Shown: one piece after another, positions 52,901 through 55,420 of the stretch | Layout: each line of letters opens with the position of its first letter | Numbering within the stretch: the first letter of the stretch is position 1 | Source: Trachythela sp. YZ-2020 | Taxonomy: Eukaryota; Cnidaria; Anthozoa; Malacalcyonacea; Clavulariidae | Length of the DNA stretch: 64,000 nt | NCBI GenBank assembly: GCA_016169945.1 | Contig: JADLSH010000256.1 | Span: 1,674,001-1,738,000, forward strand | Direction of reading: 5' to 3' | Notes under the pieces: model-generated | Databases searched by the model: none | Told to the model about the DNA's origin: nothing | Seen by the model: the letters and a program-made list of their open reading frames with translations, nothing else | Program-made: the position numbers and the translations under genes

Positions 52901-55234
52901 ATGAAAATGTGAATTATGACTCATTCAGAGAAGGATTTGTTTTATATTTCTTAAAGTTGTTGGCTAAAAATGGATTCTGAGTAGAGTTATCTCTGGGGAA
53001 TGGGGTAAGAGTTCAGGGCTTTAAAAATAAGCTGGCAGTAGCCTGGGCTTAGCCAGTAGCCTGCTCGCAGATGTTGTTTTTCTCACGCCAAGCGACGAAA
53101 AACAAACGTCTGCTGAACCACGCGCCAGAACGAGTTCTGATATTTCACAACGTCTATTTTTATCGTCCAATCAGAATCTCTGATATAAAAGTGTGATTCT
53201 TGTGAAAATGCATAAATTAATTATAACAATTTGCTCACAGCTTCGTTGAACTCCATATTGAATTTAAAATTACGCTAATTATGCTGAATATACCGCAAAA
53301 CGTCACTTTCCAGAATTTGGAATGTAAATTCTGATTGGTTGAGGGAAAAAATAGCAGAACTCGTTCTGGCGCTCGGTTCAGCAGACGTTTGTTTTTAACA
53401 ACGTCTGCGAGCAGGCTACTTAGCCAGAGGCCCGTCCACCCGTCTTTTGGGCGGGTATTTTTTAATGTGGACGGGCAAAAAGATACGAAAATACTTAAAA
53501 ACAAAACTCCAGTATTTCATCTTTAGTAGTTAGTACAATTGTACAAGCTTAAATTTTGCCCTAACATATCAACATTTAACAACCAAGGAAAACATCTTTT
53601 TCTGGGGAGGGGGATACCTAGTGCACACTTTTTGACGGGTAGATTGCTAATCCTGGCTAAGACTCTGGTTCGGGTGGCTACTTAAAGTTTCCACACAGAA
53701 TTTAGCCAAATATGGTCTGTTCGCCCTTAAATTTGGAAGATGAATTCAAATTTAAAGTAACAAATAGAGGAGTTAGCTTTCAGCGACCTTAATTTCATTT
53801 GTCTACTGTCAAAAGCTCCACACTATGGTTTGGGTGTCTACTTATGTTTTCAACTATGGTGGCTATTTTTGTGGTTCAACATATATAATCTGATCATTTT
53901 GTATGTGGGATATAATCTGATCATTTTGTACGTGGGAGAGTATGTTACAACTTTGTCTCCCTGATTAAAGATGTTGTTTGCCTTGGACTAATACAAATTT
54001 TGTTTTGGCTATATAGATCTGGCTGCTCATTTTGATAGATTAATGCATCCTGGCACCCAGCATGCATTTTAAGTGCAATACACCGAAGATCTTCTGCGTG
54101 GACTTCAGAAATTCTCGACAAGGTGTATGATCGTATGCTTTTCGGCTTACTGGAATATGAAAATACTAAATAACCCTATGGTGTGATTTATTGACACACT
54201 GGAAATATTTCAATGGCAATAGCTTGCACCCCGGCTAAGCTTCAATAGCATTTTCAATGCTTGGCATAGGTGGCATAACTGGGGGGGGTCTATATCCCCC
54301 CAAAAGTAGAAATTATGGGCTAAGACCCCCCAAAAAATGTTCAGACTGGGAGAACTTAATAACCTTGTTTCTGCATGTCAAATCTTCCCTAGAACGCAGG
54401 AAATGCCATTTCAGAAACTCTATATTTCAAAATTTTCAGGGGGAACATGCTCGTGGCATTTGAACGTCTTTCTCGTGTTGGTTTCAAATCATATGATTGA
54501 ACAAACAAGTAATTCATCTTTATAGGTCAGTTTCCCAGCCAACCAGTCTCATATGAACAGAATTTTGATTGCCAAATTCATTGGTAATATTAAACATATT
54601 TGATAATAAATTTATTCCTCTCTCCCTTAGTCCCTTACCAATTGTCACACAACATTTCCACCTGTCGCTATGTAAAAACCGCGAGACCAAATTATTTTTC
54701 ATCCATTTCTAATACCACATGTTTGAGAATATTCTAGCCATATTTTGCTATTGACTGAAGATAATTTCCAAACCGGACAATGGTTTCTGATAAAAACTTT
54801 GAAAATCCGTTGTGAATTCCAAATAAATGTTTGTTTAAAAACCGGCAGAGTGAAGCTTTTCATCTCATGTTTGAGGCTATTTAACGGCAGCCATTTTTTA
54901 GCCAAAAGACCTTTGCTCTGTTTGGCGGGAAATTCAAGTCTATCAGGTCGGTGGTCGGGCGGTTGACAATAGCTTCTCATGAAAGCTTTGCAAATTCGTT
55001 TGTAAAACCAACTAAATAGCCCTAAATAAGCTGTTTTATTTAAACAGCCTTTATTCCCCTCGTCTTAAATTGCTTTGGAGGCTTCAACTATAACAAAACA
55101 TTAGAAAATTTGCCGAAAATTTGAAGCCATATTCGAATCGTAGGACAAATATAAAACGGCTGCTTTCATGTTTAAACGAAAATTATGTCTTGTAAAACTG
55201 TACTAACCTGCAAAGGACTTGTGCAATCTCCCAT
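4684..55234 (-). CDS. TOP2: DNA topoisomerase II, whole gene (23 coding exons)
   Basis: Type IIA topoisomerase: an ATP-driven homodimer that passes one DNA duplex through a transient double-strand break, needed for chromosome segregation in the nucleus. The joined exons give 1471 residues, close to vertebrate TOP2A. Domains in order: GHKL ATPase (about 30-270; NAADN near 92, ATP loop GGRNGYGAK at 161-169), transducer with the QTK loop at 380-382, TOPRIM (EGDSAKTL with Glu464; DQDQDG with Asp544, 546, 548), winged helix with catalytic Tyr808 in SARYIFT, tower, coiled coil and C-gate to about 1190, then a variable Lys/Ser/acidic C-terminal domain ending in an acidic tail. Landmark positions fall within about three residues of the human TOP2A ones as I remember them. 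Coding exons: 55208-55234, 52270-52513, 50937-51000, 49967-50204, 47016-47228, 44116-44301, 41604-41846, 40568-40624, 38189-38425, 34146-34382, 33135-33350, 31345-31437, 29930-30044, 27201-27322, 23416-23796, 19972-20171, 18620-18755, 15200-15395, 13537-13808, 10852-10935, 7363-7851, 5835-5924, 4684-4959. All introns are GT-AG and no exon carries a stop or frameshift, so the gene looks intact. Confidence 0.96.
5652..5671. repeat. (AT)n microsatellite
   Basis: About ten AT units in TOP2 intron 22. Confidence 0.9.
5835..5924 (-). CDS. TOP2: TOP2 exon 22 (residues 1351-1380)
   Basis: A 90-nt exon encoding KPAKKDIIDIDSDSSVGS and TKTSKPPAKK: basic flanks around an Asp/Ser core typical of CK2-like sites in TOP2 tails. 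Acceptor gaacag, donor AAG|gtatgt, phase 0. Confidence 0.87.
6980..7305 (+). repeat. Dispersed repeat with GGAAGGTTTACTGGCATTGA, copy 1
   Basis: Blocks CACCCGTGAGGAAGGTTTAC, GAAAGTGAAACACTGAATA and GCAGTAAGTACTAGACTA are shared with 31500-32120 and 38509-38679. A GTAGCAACAGTCAGCACACA unit is duplicated here at 7112-7160. Class unknown. Confidence 0.75.
7363..7851 (-). CDS. TOP2: TOP2 exon 21 (residues 1188-1350, C-terminal domain)
   Basis: A long exon of the divergent C-terminal domain, rich in Lys, Ser, Ala and Glu, with basic patches expected to serve nuclear import and DNA binding (for example KPAAAKPKN, KSKAKKLKSPSK) and a repeated EEKAKEEKAKE stretch. A 5'-truncated LINE begins within about 30 nt of its acceptor. 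Donor AGG|gtaagt, phase 0. Confidence 0.9.
7870..8345 (+). mobile_element. LINE 3' fragment next to TOP2 exon 21
   Basis: The frame 7878-8198 reads KYASLEDVLSLKWLPIREQ, then WPGYLQLN and ARLFNELPINLRN, the C-terminal end of a LINE ORF2. An AT-rich 3' UTR follows. It is antisense to TOP2 and begins within about 30 nt of the exon 21 acceptor. The exact ends are unclear and no target duplication was found. Confidence 0.8.
9732..10022 (+). repeat. Foldback repeat family, copy 1
   Basis: Two hairpins: CAATTAGATTATGAGCTC with ATTTCTATGAGGTGATAGTT mirrored by AACTATCATCTCATAGAAAT, and CTACTCGCTATCTATCGAC mirrored by the adjacent sequence. The same element recurs in reverse at 57378-57625. Confidence 0.85.
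10686..10737. repeat. 18-bp perfect stem, 16-nt loop
   Basis: CAAGAACTTCGACGTTTC pairs exactly with GAAACGTCGAAGTTCTTG. Flank CAGGTAGTTTGATCC recurs reversed at 57770. Confidence 0.85.
10852..10935 (-). CDS. TOP2: TOP2 exon 20 (residues 1160-1187)
   Basis: An 84-nt exon encoding RSELETLRGKTPKDLWLEDL to FLEELE, matching the TPxDLWxEDLxxFxEELE end of the coiled coil in TOP2A. Phase 0 on both sides. Confidence 0.94.
11094..11549 (-). CDS. Unidentified 151-codon open frame inside a TOP2 intron
   Basis: An open stretch in TOP2 intron 19, same strand as the host, without repeats or low complexity. First ATG at 11537. It reads SFMKDRASSNWRVVEFN, later EIVYYPNDPRIICIAK and REKNVDIGYQGLGQID. I do not recognise a family. 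There is no obvious splice framing and no match to any transposon protein I know. It may be a chance frame, a captured exon or the remnant of an element gene. Confidence 0.25.
   Translation of the reverse strand: MLSFMKDRASSNWRVVEFNLLRTLSHTMHCTEIVYYPNDPRIICIAKTSLRIIFPELSFSDAVAKENIGSLFERREILCEKPFSQIETSNDNGRKHKLWNILPPRDGNTSEYNLREKNVDIGYQGLGQIDVKTLNNAICCQSKELEHFILI
12325..12639. mobile_element. TA-flanked MITE, TAGAGCGTTTGCAC ends
   Basis: Inverted ends TAGAGCGTTTGCAC... and ...GTGCAAACGCTCTA with TCACGTGAC/GTGACGTCA and AGCTACAAAGCTGgCTTT inner motifs on both arms; TA on each side. Confidence 0.75.
12658..12800 (+). repeat. CGTGTTTGGATggcctg palindrome repeat, copy 1
   Basis: Two copies of the hairpin CGTGTTTGGAT...ATCCAAACACG flank TTCTTAACTCGAGCAACATT. 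The right edge CGACCAATCAGAGCACGCGT resembles that of the 34537 and 40112 elements, so these families may share an origin. Confidence 0.75.
13537..13808 (-). CDS. TOP2: TOP2 exon 19 (residues 1069-1159, C-gate)
   Basis: Encodes LVERGYPSDPVKIWKENQK, a Ser/acidic linker, then GPDYSYLLSMAILSLSKEKK, the C-gate helices, and DELLKQRDDK. The first two bases complete the split Glu codon. Donor AAG|gtgagt. Confidence 0.95.
15200..15395 (-). CDS. TOP2: TOP2 exon 18 (residues 1004-1069, coiled coil)
   Basis: Encodes VLFDAYGAIKKFESVDEIIR, then KRKEFLEGILAAEAEKL and ARFILEKIDG, the coiled-coil arm leading to the C-gate. The donor follows GTA G|gtactg, splitting the Glu codon. Confidence 0.96.
15471..16117. 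mobile_element. Element with TTAA target, GGTGGCTCGATA ends
   Basis: 647 bp with short inverted ends (GGTGGCTCGATA / TATCGAGCCACC) flanked by TTAA on both sides, as in piggyBac-type insertions. No transposase frame. In TOP2 intron 17. Confidence 0.65.
16564..16708. mobile_element. 171-bp MITE family, old degenerate copy
   Basis: Recognisable blocks (GGTACGTGTACACACTGCGA, TAATAACGAATATTTCCAGT, ATATCATTAACGTGCATCTG) with many substitutions, no clean ends. Confidence 0.7.
17029..17700 (+). mobile_element. CAGGGTTCGTAC-type element, with a nested relative
   Basis: The body is made of TTCAAGGACTTTCAAGG repeats and ends TTTTGTACGAACCCTG. It is split by a second element at 17153-17556. The same outer element occurs uninterrupted at 18871-19246. 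The AAGGACTTT repeats give the region an 18-bp-like periodicity. Confidence 0.7.
17153..17556. mobile_element. Nested CAGGGTTCGTGC element
   Basis: Ends CAGGGTTCGTGCAAG and CTGCACGAACCCTG, flanked by AATAT on both sides. Alignment to the uninterrupted relative at about 19110 shows the join. A truncated copy lies at 37801-38103 and a remnant at about 33978-34013. Confidence 0.75.
18031..18401. mobile_element. Foldback MITE, same family, copy 2
   Basis: Ends AAAGTGCCACTAACCCC and inverted copy; arms of about 170 bp include GTAAAAATCCTCATCTTGAT and GATATGATGTTATTAG. The same end motif (AAAGTGCTATTAACCCC) stands alone at 208-224. In TOP2 intron 17. Confidence 0.82.
18620..18755 (-). CDS. TOP2: TOP2 exon 17 (residues 958-1003)
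   Basis: Encodes TDYREYNTDTTVHFKVTM and LKKKFNLSSSINLSNM, matching the YREYHTDTTV region of TOP2A. The adjacent intron end is a GTT/GTC-rich trinucleotide tract that happens to stay open in the same frame. Confidence 0.96.
18871..19246 (+). mobile_element. CAGGGTTCGTAC-type element, uninterrupted copy
   Basis: CGGGGTTTGTACAGG at left and TTTTGTACAAACACTG at right, body of AAGGACTTTCAAGC-like repeats. 115 bp upstream of the exon 17 acceptor. Confidence 0.7.
19972..20171 (-). CDS. TOP2: TOP2 exon 16 (residues 892-958, tower)
   Basis: Encodes HPSYKNFTGEI, IIELPVGTWTQNYKE and LEVMLHGT, the tower domain. The donor (AC|gtaagt) splits the Thr codon after two bases. A 171-bp MITE, itself interrupted by a nested element, starts only 24 bp upstream of the acceptor, at 20196. 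Confidence 0.95.
20196..20822. mobile_element. 171-bp TWA-family MITE, interrupted copy
   Basis: Ends AGGTACGTTCACAC and GTGTGAACGTACCT with TAA duplicated on both sides (20193-20195, 20823-20825). After subtracting the nested 448 bp plus its 8-bp duplication, exactly 171 bp remain, the length of the three intact copies. It lies 24 bp from the exon 16 acceptor. The 3-bp TWA duplication suggests PIF/Harbinger. Confidence 0.9.
20361..20808. mobile_element. 448-bp near-palindromic hAT-type element nested in a MITE
   Basis: Flanked by a perfect 8-bp duplication GTGTGAAC (20353-20360, 20809-20816). The arms (TGAACTcTAAGTAAACTGG and its inverted copy) continue inward through most of the element; the centre is near 20590. 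The 8-bp duplication points to hAT; the foldback architecture would make a long RNA hairpin in the TOP2 pre-mRNA. Confidence 0.88.
21167..21585. mobile_element. hAT MITE with near-perfect 8-bp target duplication
   Basis: Ends TAGAGCTGCTCCC and GGGAGCAGCTCTA, with subterminal ATCGATTAATCG repeats. Target duplication TCCGAGGG/TTCGAGGG (7 of 8) at 21159-21166 and 21586-21593. It appears to be inserted into or beside a SINE that begins at about 21600. Confidence 0.85.
21600..21853 (-). mobile_element. Related SINE with a 23-bp perfect stem at its head
   Basis: The minus strand carries the same core (TTTTTCTCCGGGTACTCCGG). The head region shares CACCTCTGAGT-like sequence with the full copy but is preceded by an inverted duplicate: arms 21780-21802 and 21829-21851 are perfect complements over 23 bp. 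Confidence 0.75.
22066..22432. mobile_element. MITE with TTTACATGAGACCGG ends
   Basis: Inverted ends TTTACATGAGACCGGGACGA with several internal GAGACCGG/CCGGTCTGA motifs. A diverged copy lies at 39368-39667. Confidence 0.8.
23416..23796 (-). CDS. TOP2: TOP2 exon 15 (residues 765-891, catalytic Tyr)
   Basis: Encodes NLAQNFVGSNN, GQFGTRIHGGKDSASARYIF with the DNA-cleaving Tyr808 (preceded by Arg807), and the GADGIGTGYSTKIPNFD block of the DNA gate. At 381 nt it is the longest catalytic-core exon. Acceptor ttccag, donor TTG|gtaaga. Confidence 0.97.
25082..26208 (+). mobile_element. Nested hAT element with 8-bp target duplication
   Basis: Ends TAGAGATGAGCCGATTA and the inverted copy, with many subterminal CCGATTAATCGG-like motifs. 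Target duplication CTACAAAG at 25074-25081 and 26209-26216. It carries the C-terminal end of a hAT transposase (25331-25615) and so is an internally deleted relative of an autonomous element. Confidence 0.92.
25331..25615 (+). pseudogene. hAT transposase C-terminal remnant (hATC domain)
   Basis: Reads YVWWQARKHVYPNIFKVVLK, then PPSSSVYSERVFSEAGNI, KRSRLAPHKADNILFLHHNL and a stop. The SERVFSxAGNI and KR..L.P..ad.lLFL pattern is the hAT dimerisation domain. The RNaseH-like catalytic core is absent, so it cannot be active. Confidence 0.9.
26827..26872. repeat. 46-bp perfect palindrome at a hAT insertion edge
   Basis: The 23-base half-site CTGAGACCAGTCGATCAAG plus TTTT is followed by its exact complement. 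Its first eight bases are the right target duplication of the 24207-26826 element. Confidence 0.9.
27201..27322 (-). CDS. TOP2: TOP2 exon 14 (residues 724-764)
   Basis: Encodes LKPGQRKVLFTCFKRN and VAQLSGSVAELSAYHHGE, part of the DNA-binding winged helix. The acceptor completes the split Gly codon and the donor (GAG|gtatga) is in phase 0. Confidence 0.96.
27984..29854. mobile_element. 1.9-kb long-TIR element carrying a 350-bp tandem array
   Basis: Inverted termini of about 70 bp: TAGA(C/T)CTTATGCATAATT, then CGCAATCCGG, CCGTATCCTAGGAAAC and GAATAAACGCGGGAAAAC in both arms. Flanked by TA. No transposase recognised; the interior is mostly a three-copy tandem repeat. In TOP2 intron 13. Confidence 0.82.
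28539..29588 (+). repeat. Three tandem copies of a 350-bp unit
   Basis: Units start at 28539, 28889 and 29239 (GCACTTTAGAAGTTTGAAG). Copies two and three are almost identical; the first differs at scattered sites. Each contains the same 74-codon frame lacking an ATG, probably a by-product of the repeat rather than a gene. Confidence 0.95.
29930..30044 (-). CDS. TOP2: TOP2 exon 13 (residues 686-724)
   Basis: Encodes YLYGPGTKRITYTDFVNKEL and FSNADNERSIPSIVDG, the highly conserved start of the winged-helix domain. The donor (gtaagt) splits the Gly codon after one base; exon 14 supplies GA. Confidence 0.96.
30770..31295. mobile_element. hAT-like MITE with ACCGGTATACCG repeats
   Basis: Left end TAGGGGCTATTCGGTTTACC and right end ...CATCCCTA, with subterminal CGGTATACCG and GATATCGG motifs at both ends. 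The 8-bp flanks (TTGCGACT/TTGCACTC) agree only partly. The middle holds G-runs (GAGAGGGGGTGGGCTTATT-like). Ends are approximate. Confidence 0.6.
31345..31437 (-). CDS. TOP2: TOP2 exon 12 (residues 655-685)
   Basis: A 93-nt exon encoding AFSKKKVAERKQWLTTQLE to GLPE, the helix leading into the winged-helix domain. Acceptor tccag, donor GAG|gtacgt, phase 0. Confidence 0.95.
31500..32120 (+). repeat. Same dispersed repeat, copy 2, split by a MITE
   Basis: The left part (31500-31571) and right part (31985-32120) join into the same sequence as the other copies; the 413-bp MITE sits between them. Confidence 0.78.
31572..31984. mobile_element. 413-bp MITE with GGCCCGTTTCAGACG ends, nested in a repeat
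   Basis: Inverted repeats of about 40 bp (GGCCCGTTTCAGACGCCGCT...) and TAA duplicated on both sides (31569-31571, 31985-31987). It splits the dispersed repeat seen intact at 6980 and 38509, which confirms the insertion. Confidence 0.9.
33135..33350 (-). CDS. TOP2: TOP2 exon 11 (residues 583-654)
   Basis: Encodes FYSIPEFDEWK and KYYKGLGTSTPKEAKEYF, the conserved DNA-gate segment, then HRILFDYSGITDDEAISL. Acceptor caccag, donor CTG|gtaagt, phase 0. Confidence 0.97.
33441..33611. mobile_element. 171-bp TWA-family MITE, intact copy
   Basis: Ends AGGTACGTTCACACACAGCG and inverted copy; TTA duplicated on both sides. The internal arms (GATTTTAGGTTTTGC; AACGTGCATCTGAAATCGG) match the other copies. 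In TOP2 intron 10, 91 bp from the exon 11 acceptor. Confidence 0.92.
33690..33955 (-). repeat. CGTGTTTGGAT palindrome repeat, copy 2
   Basis: Contains GGAATGTTGCTCGAGTTAAG mirrored by CTTAACTCTCGCAACATTCC around a GC-rich loop, then the CGTGTTTGGATCAGG hairpin and the same CATAAAGTAATTGTAT flank as copy 1. Confidence 0.75.
34146..34382 (-). CDS. TOP2: TOP2 exon 10 (residues 504-582, DxDxD motif)
   Basis: Encodes MENAEINNIVKIMGLQYG, then LMIMTDQDQDGSHIKGLL, with the magnesium-binding aspartates at 544, 546 and 548. FLEEFITPIVK follows. Acceptor taatag, donor AAG|gtattg, phase 0. Confidence 0.97.
34537..34960 (+). repeat. Dispersed palindromic element, copy 1
   Basis: Nearly identical to 40112-40533 over about 420 bp. 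It contains GTGTTTCTATAAGTGTATA hairpins, the mirrored GTTCTCCCAAACTCCC and a right end CGACCAATCAGCACGCG. In TOP2 intron 9. Confidence 0.88.
35138..37475 (-). mobile_element. 5'-truncated jockey/CR1-like LINE with broken reverse transcriptase
   Basis: Two long frames cover most of an ORF2: 36506-37453 (linker and first RT blocks, PIYKTGNRNDCNNYRPISIL, QQAGFRK) and 35364-36377 (GVPQGSNLGPLLFLVYINDL, catalytic MFADDTNL, thumb and C-terminal region ending near WNDLPNKVK). Between them the AFDCVDHD motif sits in a third frame, so at least two frameshifts inactivate it. The endonuclease is missing. After the stop, about 220 nt of 3' UTR ends in ATAATAATAAATAATG, a short-repeat tail as in CR1/L2-type LINEs. 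It lies in TOP2 intron 9 in the same orientation as the host. Confidence 0.9.
37801..38103 (+). mobile_element. CAGGGTTCGTGC element, truncated copy between two direct repeats
   Basis: Matches 17220-17556 closely and ends CCTGCACGAACCCC. On each side lies a related 45-bp segment (GGGCAAATCCACGGGAAATG and GGGCAAATCCACGAGAAATG), units of a TTCGAGTTAACCGAGTAAA-type repeat at 37650-37800. Confidence 0.7.
38189..38425 (-). CDS. TOP2: TOP2 exon 9 (residues 425-503, TOPRIM Glu)
   Basis: Encodes IPKLDDANDAG and TLILTEGDSAKTLAVSGL. Glu464 is the general acid/metal ligand of the TOPRIM fold. GVFPLRGKLLNVREA follows. Phase 0. A dispersed repeat and a full SINE lie just beyond its acceptor. The upper boundary may be off by one base because of line-count ambiguity. 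Confidence 0.96.
38509..38679 (+). repeat. Same dispersed repeat, copy 3
   Basis: CACCCGTGAGGAGGTTTACT through AGTCAGCACTCAATCAGG; it runs directly into the SINE at 38680, so the SINE may have inserted into it. Confidence 0.72.
38680..39024 (+). mobile_element. tRNA-derived SINE, full copy
   Basis: The head GGGGCTTCGGTGGCGCAGTC has an A-box-like TGGCGCAGTCG and a degraded B box (GTATGATTCTC). A conserved core GTTTTCTCCGGGCACTCCGG then TTTCCTCCCA follows, then an AT-rich body, a small hairpin (GCCCCAACGGGG) and a TATG-repeat tail. The core resembles a widely conserved invertebrate SINE domain (I think of the Nin-DC type; not verified). In TOP2 intron 8. Confidence 0.82.
39368..39667. mobile_element. 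Diverged copy of the ATGAGACCGG MITE
   Basis: Shares GCAGCCCACAATTGATGTTG, the CCGGCCTGA motifs and GACTTCGTCCTGGTCTCAT with 22066-22432, with many substitutions. Confidence 0.7.
39829..40026 (+). repeat. Two tandem copies of a 101-bp unit
   Basis: AGGCTGAAGAGAACTGAATG through CCTACGAGTGCCTT is repeated with very few differences, implying a recent duplication. A reversed relative (ATTACGCATTCAGTTCTTTT) lies at about 27430. Confidence 0.92.
40112..40533 (+). repeat. Dispersed palindromic element, copy 2
   Basis: The second copy, same orientation. It extends left to about 40058 with a mirrored GTGTTTCTATACACTTATAG and TGGGAGTTTGGGAGAAC, so this copy shows the full inverted end. It ends 35 bp from TOP2 exon 8. 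Confidence 0.88.
40568..40624 (-). CDS. TOP2: TOP2 exon 8 (residues 406-424)
   Basis: A 57-nt exon encoding TQCGVVENILDWVKVKTQ, the end of the transducer. It fits in phase 0 between exons 7 and 9, with acceptor ggtacag and donor CAG|gtactt. Confidence 0.94.
40731..40901. mobile_element. 171-bp TWA-family MITE, intact copy
   Basis: Same ends and length, TAA duplicated on both sides, in TOP2 intron 7 about 107 bp upstream of exon 8. Terminal variant GTTTACACGCTGCG. Confidence 0.92.
41604..41846 (-). CDS. TOP2: TOP2 exon 7 (residues 325-405, QTK loop)
   Basis: Opens with GGTHVNYVVDQ and contains the QTK loop in DSQTKENMTL (Gln380-Lys382), whose lysine contacts the ATP gamma-phosphate. Phase 0 on both sides. 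Confidence 0.96.
42068..43550. mobile_element. 1.5-kb foldback element with arms over 420 bp
   Basis: Left arm 42068-42536 and right arm 43126-43550 are inverted copies (TTAGTCYAGGACCTGTATAT ends; GAGGGTTGATACTGTTTTGT at the inner edge). The left arm has about 50 bp extra near 42290. The middle has no recognised gene but holds another hairpin at about 43003-43075 (TTTTTCAAAGACCTCAAATA arms). It fills most of TOP2 intron 6. No target duplication found. Confidence 0.88.
43770..44034. mobile_element. GC-rich palindromic MITE
   Basis: Arms of about 44 bp: AAAATCGGCCGCGCGCTGGC, then CGTACGTGCAAGTGCTCTGTG, and inverted copy at 43992-44034. Internal CACTTGCACGTACGTACGC. Unusually GC-rich for this intron. 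Confidence 0.78.
43949..44095. repeat. Inverted repeat close to the TOP2 exon 6 donor
   Basis: AAGTTAGCCGCGGCGGTCAA with GATTAGCGATCATTTTCGAG and their near-perfect inverted copy, about 55 bp per arm, overlapping the GC-rich MITE. The distal arm ends about 20 nt from the exon 6 5' splice site. Confidence 0.82.
44116..44301 (-). CDS. TOP2: TOP2 exon 6 (residues 263-324)
   Basis: Start of the transducer: FRDYMELYLKDG, an acidic insert (NNDSDDECEG), then FQQASFVNSIATTK, which matches the conserved VNSIAT motif. Phase 0. About 20 nt past its donor lies a strong palindromic element (43949-44095), so the 5' splice site borders a possible large hairpin. Confidence 0.95.
45468..45785 (+). mobile_element. 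CAGGGTTCCCACGG-ended element
   Basis: Left CAGAGTTCCCACCATCGAG and right ACCGTGGGAACCCTG with an AAGGACTTTCCAGG-rich body; another branch of the CAGGG family. Confidence 0.65.
46004..46396. mobile_element. MITE with repeated GCCTAACTCA motifs
   Basis: Inverted ends CGTCAGCCTGCTAGCATAAT (about 38 bp), flanked by ATAG on both sides. Inside, TTGCCTAACTCA or TTGCCTAAGTCA recurs about seven times, resembling subterminal transposase-binding repeats. Confidence 0.8.
47016..47228 (-). CDS. TOP2: TOP2 exon 5 (residues 192-262)
   Basis: Encodes DYTSITYYPDLAKF through RAYDVAGCVRGVNVYFNG, the end of the GHKL fold. Acceptor cctttag, donor CCA|gtaaga, phase 0 on both sides. Confidence 0.95.
47276..48072 (+). 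mobile_element. LINE 3' fragment interrupted by a MITE, ending in ATTC repeats
   Basis: The left part reads NLFRTNNDINGRQTRHGEYN; the right part continues IWNNLPKEIKTKSSVTSFK, stop, 3' UTR, and a tail of ATTCATTCATTCATCC. Removing the 47409-47734 element and one TA restores the frame between the halves. TGCTTTCATGCTGGAA occurs at 47264-47279 and 48094-48109 and may be the target duplication, although some 20 nt separate the tail from the right copy. Confidence 0.82.
47409..47734. mobile_element. TA-target MITE inserted in a LINE frame
   Basis: Terminal inverted repeats begin CTCTCGGTTTCAG and extend about 55 bp, nearly perfect. A second internal inverted repeat surrounds the centre (GTTGCAAATTTGGAACATTT arms). 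Flanked by TA on both sides, consistent with Tc1/mariner-type insertion; the LINE frame is restored without it. Confidence 0.85.
48737..48907. mobile_element. 171-bp TWA-family MITE, intact copy, opposite orientation
   Basis: Same ends and length, TTA duplicated on both sides. The internal asymmetric part is reversed relative to the copies at 33441 and 40731. Confidence 0.92.
49245..49455 (-). mobile_element. Related SINE, third copy
   Basis: The minus strand carries a tRNA-like head (GGGCTGTCAGAGCATCGCCA, ATTCAAGTCCCGTTGGGGAC) and the core TTCGGTTTCCTCCTACAGGG. In TOP2 intron 4. Confidence 0.65.
49967..50204 (-). CDS. TOP2: TOP2 exon 4 (residues 112-191)
   Basis: Carries NNGRGIPIE and the glycine-rich ATP loop VTGGRNGYGAKLCN, followed by STEFTVET. 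Acceptor tttag|T completes the Pro codon of exon 3. Donor CAG|gtaaca is in phase 0. Confidence 0.96.
50253..50346. mobile_element. 171-bp MITE family, truncated copy
   Basis: The left half (AGGTACGTTTACACACTGCG through CGTCATCTGACAACG) is present after TAA; the right half is absent. 48 bp from TOP2 exon 4. Confidence 0.82.
50415..50485. mobile_element. 71-bp minimal copy of the TWA MITE family
   Basis: Both termini (AGGTACGTTCACAC and GTGTGAACGTACCT) with perfect TTA duplications but only about 40 bp between them, made of repeated ACAGCGATTGTG-like units. It is either an internally deleted copy that still transposed, or a deletion after insertion. Confidence 0.82.
50937..51000 (-). CDS. TOP2: TOP2 exon 3 (residues 91-112)
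   Basis: A 64-nt exon carrying VNAADNKQRDP, the ATP-binding N-box with the Asn that coordinates magnesium. It is too short to stand out as an open frame. It was found because exon 2 ends one base into the Val codon and the missing motif starts after ctattag here. Donor GATCC|gtaagt. Confidence 0.94.
51585..51996. mobile_element. hAT MITE, CCGATTAATCGG family, 8-bp target duplication
   Basis: 412 bp starting TAGGGATGAGCCGATTAATC, ending in a diverged inverted copy (GGCTTATTCCTA), with several internal CCGATTAATCGG-type repeats. Target duplication ATATTTAC at 51577-51584 and 51997-52004. Same family as 25082-26208 but without coding sequence. In TOP2 intron 2. Confidence 0.9.
52270..52513 (-). 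CDS. TOP2: TOP2 exon 2 (residues 10-91)
   Basis: Start of the ATPase domain: KRLSVERIYQKK, then LLRPDAYIGSVE and FVPGLYKIFDEIL, the most conserved N-terminal block of eukaryotic TOP2. The acceptor has a strong pyrimidine tract (ttttattttag). The donor splits the Val codon after one base. The exon reads through to Met at 52504, the fallback start. Confidence 0.95.
53057..53418. mobile_element. 362-bp Mutator-like MITE, 9-bp target duplication
   Basis: Ends TAGCCTGCTCGCAGA and inverted copy, then shared AAACGTCTGCTGAACC and GCCAGAACGAGTTCTG on both arms. Perfect target duplication CTTAGCCAG at 53048-53056 and 53419-53427. In TOP2 intron 1. Confidence 0.9.
54055..54265 (-). mobile_element. Diverged partial copy of the 2533-2853 MITE
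   Basis: Shares CACCGAAGATCTTC, GTGGACTTCAGAAATTCTCG, GACACACTGGAAATATTTCA and CTTGGCATAG with the element at 2533, in reverse order. Confidence 0.65.
55208..55234 (-). CDS. TOP2: TOP2 exon 1 (start codon, residues 1-9)
   Basis: Nine codons reading MGDCTSPLQ, followed by a good donor (CAG|gttagt). The exon joins in phase 0 to the acceptor at 52514, whose exon would otherwise start at an internal Met. The SPLQ motif recalls the start of vertebrate TOP2A (MEVSPLQ), also a tiny first coding exon. No cDNA supports it, so the internal Met at 52504 remains the alternative start. Confidence 0.75.
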
Positions 55235-55411
55235 CTTTGCACAAAAAATGAATCTATCTTCTTTTTCGAAGCAAAAACCGACGAAAGAAGTTCCAAAATC
55301 CAAATCAACGAACGAAGCGCCAAACGAAATTCAAAATTTTGAAAACGAATCGAGTTTCGTCACCAGTCTTTCAAAACTATGAAAACGTGCTCGACAAAAT
55401 TTGGAACGACA

Positions 55412-55420
55412 GCGCATGCG
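55412..55420. promoter_or_regulatory. NRF1-like palindrome upstream of TOP2 exon 1
   Basis: GCGCATGCG lies about 180 nt upstream of the proposed start codon. It matches the NRF1 consensus core, common in CpG-type metazoan promoters of growth genes. No TATA box is evident. The region between here and 55234 would be the 5' UTR if transcription starts nearby. Inference from a single motif. Confidence 0.3.

Noticed and set aside
54745..54980. Opposing 73- and 93-codon frames upstream of TOP2 exon 2
   Set aside because: They lie on both strands of the same intron segment and neither resembles a known protein or joins TOP2 in phase.
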